Shown here: positions 60,151 through 64,000 of the stretch, piece by piece
Layout: each line of letters opens with the position of its first letter
How positions within the stretch are numbered: the first letter of the stretch is position 1
Source: Tyzzerella sp963558545
GTDB taxonomy: Bacteria > Bacillota > Clostridia > Lachnospirales > CAG-274
Direction of reading: 5' to 3'
DNA length: 64,000 bases
Assembly (NCBI RefSeq): GCF_963558545.1
Contig: NZ_CAUWHO010000010.1
Span: forward strand, 6,812 to 70,811
Notes under the pieces: model-generated
Databases searched by the model: none
Seen by the model: only the letters and a program-made list of their open reading frames with translations
Told to the model about the DNA's origin: nothing
Made by a program: the position numbers and the translations under genes

Positions 60151-61299
60151 ATGGAAAAAATTAAAGTTTTAAGTATTTTTGGAACAAGACCAGAGGCTAT
60201 AAAAATGGCTCCAATTATTAAAGAAATGGAAAAATGTGAGCATATACACCAAGAGGTATGCGTTACTGCTCAACATAGAGAAATGCTAGACCAAGTATTA
60301 AATATTTTTAATATAAAACCAGATTATGACCTTAATATTATGACACAAAACCAAACTCTTACAGGAATTACTGTAAATGCTCTTAAAGGCCTTGAAGATA
60401 TATTAGAAAAAGCAAACCCAGATATTATTTTAGTACACGGAGATACTACAACTACTTTTGTAGGCTCATTAGCTGCCTTTTATAAAAAAATAAAAATAGG
60501 CCACGTGGAAGCAGGGCTTAGAACATATAATAAATACGAACCTTTCCCAGAAGAAATGAACAGAAAACTAACAGGTGCTATGGCAGATTTGCATTTTTCT
60601 CCTACACAACTTTCTAAAGAAAATCTTTTAAAAGAAAACATAGCAGAAAATAGCATATTTATAACAGGAAATACATCGGTAGACTGTGTTAAAACTACTG
60701 TTGATAAAAACTATACTTTTTCTTGCGATGTTCTTAACAATATAGACTATACTAATAAAAAAGTTATTACTATGACTGCTCATAGACGTGAAAACTTAGG
60801 TGAGCCTTTAGAGAATATTTGTAGTGCTGTGCTAAAACTTGTACAAGATAACGAAGATGTGGAGGTAGTATATGCTGTACACTTTAACCCTCTTGTTAGA
60901 GAAGTTGCTAATCGTATATTAGGAGATAACTCTCGTATACATCTTATAGACCCAGTAGATATGACAGATATGCACAACCTTGTAGACCGTTCTTATATGG
61001 TTATGACAGATTCTGGTGGGTTGCAAGAAGAAGTACCTTCTCTTAAAAAGCCTGTTTTAGTTTTAAGAAATGTTACAGAGCGTCCAGAAGGGGTTACTGC
61101 TGGTGTTTTAAAACTAGCTGGTACGGAAAAGGATAATATTATATCTTTAGCTACAGAGCTTTTAAACAATAAAGATTTATACAACACTATGGTTGATTCT
61201 AAAAATCCTTTTGGAGATGGACTTGCATCAAAAAGAATTGTAGATGCCATATTATACCACTTTAACAAAACAGATAAAAAACCAGAAAATTTTAATTAA
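60151..61299 (+). CDS. wecB: UDP-N-acetylglucosamine 2-epimerase (non-hydrolysing)
   Basis: Interconverts UDP-GlcNAc and UDP-ManNAc for teichoic acid or surface polysaccharide synthesis. The 382-residue protein has FGTRPEAIKMAPII (about 10-23), HGDTTTTF (about 95-102), HVEAGLRTYNKYEPFPEEMNR, RRENLGEPL and SGGLQEEVPSL. This family often lies just before ATP synthase genes in Firmicutes (the mnaA-atpI neighbourhood), which matches the atpZ-like genes downstream here. Confidence 0.95.
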   Translation: MEKIKVLSIFGTRPEAIKMAPIIKEMEKCEHIHQEVCVTAQHREMLDQVLNIFNIKPDYDLNIMTQNQTLTGITVNALKGLEDILEKANPDIILVHGDTTTTFVGSLAAFYKKIKIGHVEAGLRTYNKYEPFPEEMNRKLTGAMADLHFSPTQLSKENLLKENIAENSIFITGNTSVDCVKTTVDKNYTFSCDVLNNIDYTNKKVITMTAHRRENLGEPLENICSAVLKLVQDNEDVEVVYAVHFNPLVREVANRILGDNSRIHLIDPVDMTDMHNLVDRSYMVMTDSGGLQEEVPSLKKPVLVLRNVTERPEGVTAGVLKLAGTEKDNIISLATELLNNKDLYNTMVDSKNPFGDGLASKRIVDAILYHFNKTDKKPENFN

Positions 61300-61330
61300 T
61301 AACAATTAAAATATAAAGGAGATTGAACAT

Positions 61331-61594
61331 ATGAATAGCTTTGCAAAAGCTTTATCAAAGCTTACTCAAGTTGGAGTAACAATGGTTGTTACAATAGGTA
61401 TGTGCTTTTTTATAGGTAAATGGCTAGATAAAAAGCTTGGAACAGACGTTATATTTTTAGCTATATTTACCCTTTTAGGAATAGGTGCTGCATTTAGAAA
61501 CCTTTATGTTTTAGTTATGTTAGATTTTAAAAAAGAAGAAAAATTAGAAGAAAAGCAAAGAGAGCTATTAGGTTATAAAAAAAATGAAAAATGA
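61331..61594 (+). CDS. AtpZ/AtpI family membrane protein
   Basis: An 87-residue protein with two membrane helices (about 14-34 and 43-66) separated by GKWLDKKLGTDV, as in AtpZ-type proteins encoded upstream of F-type ATP synthases, and a charged C-terminal tail (DFKKEEKLEEKQREL). AtpZ/AtpI have been tied to ATP-synthase c-ring assembly and Mg2+ entry. The ATG follows AAAGGAG. It overlaps the next gene by 11 bp. Confidence 0.8.
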   Translation: MNSFAKALSKLTQVGVTMVVTIGMCFFIGKWLDKKLGTDVIFLAIFTLLGIGAAFRNLYVLVMLDFKKEEKLEEKQRELLGYKKNEK

Positions 61595-62027
61595 TTTTAA
61601 AGGATATGTTGTATACAGTCAATTTGGATTTGTTATTATAACAAGTATTTTAATTGGTATTTTTTTAGGTAAAAAAGTAGATGGTATACTTAATACATCT
61701 CCTATATTTTTATTAGTGTTTATTATTTTAGGTATGGTATCTTCTTTTTTAAATTTTTATTTTAAAATAATGAAATCATTTTCTGATAATAAGTCTGTAA
61801 CTAAAAATAAATATATTTATACTGCTAACTTTATAATAGAAAGTTTTTCGCTTATTATGATATGCTTTATTATAGGTAATCTTATTGATAAAGCATACAA
61901 AACAAACAATATATTTACTGTTTTATTTATATTAATTTCTATTATTTTAAACATATTTATATTTTTTAAAAAATTTAATTTTAACTATAAATTAACTTTT
62001 AGGAGAAGAAATAATGAAAATATCTAA
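61584..62027 (+). CDS. Tandem AtpZ-like membrane protein
   Basis: A 147-residue protein with four membrane helices in two AtpZ-like hairpins. The first (YSQFGFVIITSILIGIFLGKKVDGILN) is closest to the upstream AtpZ protein; the second (FIIESFSLIMICFIIGNLIDKAYK) is more diverged but keeps the helix-GxxxD-helix plan. It looks like an internal duplication. It overlaps both neighbours (11 and 14 bp), so the three genes are tightly cotranslated. Confidence 0.65.
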   Translation: MKNDFKGYVVYSQFGFVIITSILIGIFLGKKVDGILNTSPIFLLVFIILGMVSSFLNFYFKIMKSFSDNKSVTKNKYIYTANFIIESFSLIMICFIIGNLIDKAYKTNNIFTVLFILISIILNIFIFFKKFNFNYKLTFRRRNNENI

Positions 62028-62379
62028 CACATCAAAACAAATAATAATAACCACTATTGCCTTGTTTTTTATAGTATTAGGCATAAGCACATTTATTGTT
62101 GATGATATAAAGTCATTTTTAATAGGAATTAGCTTTGGTACAATATTTTCTATATTAAAGATTATTCTTTTAGAAAAAACTATAGAAAAAGCTATAGATA
62201 TGACAGGACAAAAAGCAATTAATTATACTAGAATACATTATACACTTAGGTATTTTTTAACATTTGTTGTTCTTTTAATAGCAGCATATAAAAATTTTAA
62301 CATTATAGGTGTTGTACTTGGTATATTATTACCAGTTCCTTCTGTATATATAGTAAATTTAAAAAATAAGTCAAAATAA
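62014..62379 (+). CDS. ATP synthase subunit I-like protein
   Basis: A 121-residue protein with four membrane segments and a central RIHYTLRYFLTF motif, resembling subunit I (AtpI) of F-type ATP synthases. In most genomes atpB follows at once; here the gene is followed by a terminator and the convergent rplL. The ATP synthase genes must be elsewhere or absent. Overlaps the previous gene by 14 bp. Confidence 0.7.
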   Translation: MKISNTSKQIIITTIALFFIVLGISTFIVDDIKSFLIGISFGTIFSILKIILLEKTIEKAIDMTGQKAINYTRIHYTLRYFLTFVVLLIAAYKNFNIIGVVLGILLPVPSVYIVNLKNKSK

Positions 62380-62388
62380 ATAATTTTA

Positions 62389-62430
62389 ACATATAAAAAG
62401 GATAGATTTTATCTATCCTTTTTATATGTT
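62389..62430. terminator. Bidirectional terminator
   Basis: ACATATAAAAAGGATAGAT / ATCTATCCTTTTTATATGT perfect stem between the atpI-like gene and rplL. Confidence 0.88.
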
Positions 62431-62437
62431 GTATTAA

Positions 62438-62812
62438 TTATTTTAAAGTAACTTTAGCTCCAGCTTCTTCAAGTTTAGCTTTGCAGTTATCAGCATCATC
62501 TTTAGAAACGCCTTCTTTAACGATTTTAGGAGCACCATCAACGATTTCTTTAGCTTCTTTAAGACCAAGACCAGTTAATTCTCTAACAACTTTGATGATT
62601 TTAACTTTAGCATCACCAGGAACTTCAGTTAATTCTACATCAAATTCTGATTTTTCTTCAGCAGCAGCAGCGCCACCAGCAGCAGCAACTACAACACCAG
62701 CAGAAGCAGATACTCCAAATTTTTCTTCACAAGCTTTAACTAATTCGTTAAGTTCTAAAACAGAAAGCTCTTCAATAGCAGCCATAAATTCTTCAATTGT
62801 TAATTTAGCCAT
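62438..62812 (-). CDS. rplL: 50S ribosomal protein L7/L12
   Basis: Ribosomal stalk protein that recruits GTPase factors. The 124-residue protein has the N-terminal dimer domain (MAKLTIEEFMAAIEELSVLE), an Ala/Gly hinge, and the C-terminal domain with VELTEVPGDAKVKIIKVVRELTGLGLKEAKE. The ATG at 62812 follows GGAGGAAT and gives the family start. It is the last gene of this transcript: no rpoB follows, unlike in most bacteria. Confidence 0.96.
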   Translation of the reverse strand: MAKLTIEEFMAAIEELSVLELNELVKACEEKFGVSASAGVVVAAAGGAAAAEEKSEFDVELTEVPGDAKVKIIKVVRELTGLGLKEAKEIVDGAPKIVKEGVSKDDADNCKAKLEEAGAKVTLK

Positions 62813-62915
62813 TTTATATTCCTCCATAAATTTAAAATTTTTATAATAAATATTTTTGCTTATTTTAGCAAATAGATTTTCTTAATAGCTTAAAAAAATA
62901 ATATATTGCTTAAGA

Positions 62916-63407
62916 TTAAGCAGTTTCTTTTTGTTCAGCAATAGCTTTAACCACACGAGCAAATGCACCAATAGGTCCTTGTATACTTCCAAGAAGTCTT
63001 GAAAGAAGAACTTCTCTTGATGGAATATCTGCAATGATTTCCATACCTTTAGTATCGTAGTAAGTACCTTCTATAACCCCACCTTTAAACTCTAAAGCTT
63101 TAGCTTCTTGTCTAAATTTGTTTAAGATGCCAGCAGCAACTGTAGGGTCTTCGTAGCAAAGAGCTAATGTACTAGGACCTTCTAAATGTTGTCCTAAGTT
63201 TTCAAACTCTGTACCTTCGATAGCAAATCTTATCATAGTATTTTTATAAACTTTGTAGTCTACACCAGCTTCTCTTAAAGTTTTTCTAAGTTTAGTATCT
63301 TGTTCAACAGTAAGACCACGAGCGTCAACTAAAACTGCAGAAGTAGCTTTAGAAAGCTTTTCTTTAATTTCATTTACTATGACTTGTTTTTGTTCTACTT
63401 TAGCCAT
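62916..63407 (-). CDS. rplJ: 50S ribosomal protein L10
   Basis: Base of the ribosomal stalk; binds 23S rRNA and L7/L12 dimers. The 163-residue protein has the core KLSKATSAVLVDARGLTVEQ, KVYKNTMIRFAIEGTEF and a C-terminal helix for L7/L12. It is preceded by its own promoter and L10 leader and followed by rplL after about 100 bp. rplK and rplA, the usual upstream neighbours, are not here. Confidence 0.96.
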   Translation of the reverse strand: MAKVEQKQVIVNEIKEKLSKATSAVLVDARGLTVEQDTKLRKTLREAGVDYKVYKNTMIRFAIEGTEFENLGQHLEGPSTLALCYEDPTVAAGILNKFRQEAKALEFKGGVIEGTYYDTKGMEIIADIPSREVLLSRLLGSIQGPIGAFARVVKAIAEQKETA

Positions 63408-63429
63408 TTTTTTACCTCCTATAATATTT

Positions 63430-63571
63430 TTAAGGCAAAAGCCTAAGTAGCCGTATATAAAATCAAATATAAAAAGCCTTGCATAAAGACAGCAAGGATA
63501 AAATTTACGATTCTAATTCCTCGGTAGGTTGCAAAAGCATTATGTAAAACACCTACTGTCTACGGCACTTT
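63430..63571 (-). promoter_or_regulatory. Ribosomal protein L10 leader
   Basis: About 142 nt on the minus strand. It starts AGTGCCGTAGACAGTAGGTG, pairs that with CACCTAC-complement sequence GCAACCTACCGAGG, holds a CCTTGCTGTCTTTATGCAAGG hairpin, and ends GGCTACTTAGGCTTTTGCC before the AGGAGG of rplJ. This order of elements matches the known L10(L12)4-binding leader, which represses its own operon. Confidence 0.85.
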
Positions 63572-63575
63572 TTAT

Positions 63576-63604
63576 ATGATAATATATTTTTATAGCTATG
63601 TCAA
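63576..63604 (-). promoter_or_regulatory. rplJ-rplL promoter
   Basis: Minus-strand TTGACA (63599-63604), 17-bp spacer, TATCAT (63576-63581), immediately before the L10 leader. Confidence 0.75.
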
Positions 63605-63807
63605 TACTTATTATAAAATTTGGATTATAAATTTTTATTAAAGTATAAAACATAGGTTACACTTAAAATATTTTTATAAAATAATTTTTAGAAAATTTAT
63701 ATATGTTGATTTTGTTTGCCACATATATTATAAAATAAAGGAAATAACTCTTTTATTTTATGTACTATATCTTGCCAATTAATATTACAAAAAAATAAAA
63801 AAAGGTA

Positions 63808-63836
63808 TTGACTTTTTTTATATTATACATTATAAT
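63808..63836 (+). promoter_or_regulatory. tRNA cluster promoter
   Basis: TTGACT (63808-63813), 17-bp spacer, TATAAT (63831-63836), 19 bp before the first tRNA. Nothing else is seen between 63605 and 63807. Confidence 0.75.
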
Positions 63837-63855
63837 AATTTTTGTTGTTAAACTT

Positions 63856-63938
63856 GCAGTCGTGGCGGAATTGGCATACGCGCTAGACTAAGGATCTAGT
63901 GGTCCTAGACCTTGGGGGTTCGAGTCCCCCCGACTGCA
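63856..63938 (+). tRNA. tRNA-Leu (AAG)
   Basis: Acceptor GCAGTCG pairs with CGACTGC. The anticodon arm is CTAGA-CTAAGGA-TCTAG with anticodon AAG, reading CUU. A class II long variable arm and the T-arm GGGGG-TTCGAGT-CCCCC are present. CCA is not encoded. A34 is rare in bacterial tRNAs other than Arg(ACG). Confidence 0.93.
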
Positions 63939-63945
63939 CTATTAC

Positions 63946-64000
63946 GCGCGAGTGGCTCAGTGGTAGAGCATCGCCTTGCCAAGGCGAGGGTCGCGGGTTC
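63946..64000 (+). tRNA. tRNA-Gly (GCC), cut by the window end
   Basis: GCGCGAG acceptor strand, D-arm GCTC-AGTGGTA-GAGC, anticodon arm TCGCC-TTGCCAA-GGCGA with anticodon GCC, and the first T-arm bases GCGGGTTC. The 3' end lies beyond the window. It follows tRNA-Leu(AAG) by 7 bp in the same transcript. Confidence 0.93.

Overview
This is an AT-rich window from a low-GC Gram-positive bacterium, most likely an anaerobic member of the Clostridia (Bacillota). The evidence is the gyrA/gyrB/recF/yaaA/dnaN/dnaA block reading away from a DnaA-box-rich origin, a serine T-box leader before serS, a large Bacillus-type SRP RNA, an L10 leader, SpoVG, strong AGGAGG ribosome binding sites, and frequent TTG starts. 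No plasmid, prophage, CRISPR array or intact transposase was recognised. It reads as chromosomal core sequence with a few accessory genes.

Layout. 1-9.2 kb: gyrA, gyrB, recF, yaaA, dnaN and dnaA on the minus strand, with DnaA boxes on both sides of dnaA (a bipartite oriC). 9.2-15.6 kb: a membrane-anchored C39-like protease, glmU, the rpsF-ssb-rpsR operon, comFB-aroK-efp and a ZIP metal transporter. 15.7-19.2 kb: T-box-controlled serS and a secreted toroid-like protein. 19.5-25.1 kb: YitT, RecX with a TPR protein, small proteins, and an ECF sigma factor operon with a small membrane protein and a zinc-ribbon membrane protein. 25.1-31.4 kb: a polar amino acid ABC importer, an Rrf2 regulator divergent from a globin, a secreted nuclease with helix-hairpin-helix repeats, and a membrane PPIase. 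31.5-36 kb: a LolD/MacB-type ABC system with a large CARDB-like surface protein. 36-45.5 kb: SRP RNA, HAD phosphatase, TadA, HD-GYP, AI-2E-family and CPBP membrane proteins, CheV, AsnB, HIT protein and tRNA-Leu(CAA). 45.5-54.2 kb: a minus-strand run of metabolic and stress genes ending with hflX. 54.6-61.3 kb: spoVG, murC, a TSCPD protein, SDR, cca, tcdA and wecB. 61.3-64 kb: three AtpZ/AtpI-like membrane proteins without an ATP synthase operon, rplL-rplJ with an L10 leader, and a tRNA cluster (Leu-AAG, Gly-GCC) cut by the window end.

The most unusual item is a family of three noncoding elements (5.97-6.11, 36.04-36.34 and 54.34-54.61 kb). They share end sequences and internal hairpins. Each is flanked by direct repeats of a different length (19, 35-36 and 13-17 bp), and in each case the right-hand repeat touches the stop codon of a minus-strand gene. 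One copy is an internal deletion derivative. This looks like a non-autonomous mobile element that targets palindromic 3' ends. Secondary leads are an ECF operon with a predicted self-regulated promoter, a DnaA-box cluster about 47 kb from the origin, two genes that appear to lack a standard start codon, a structured spoVG leader, and a rare tRNA-Leu with an AAG anticodon. All function calls come from reading motifs by eye; no database search was run.
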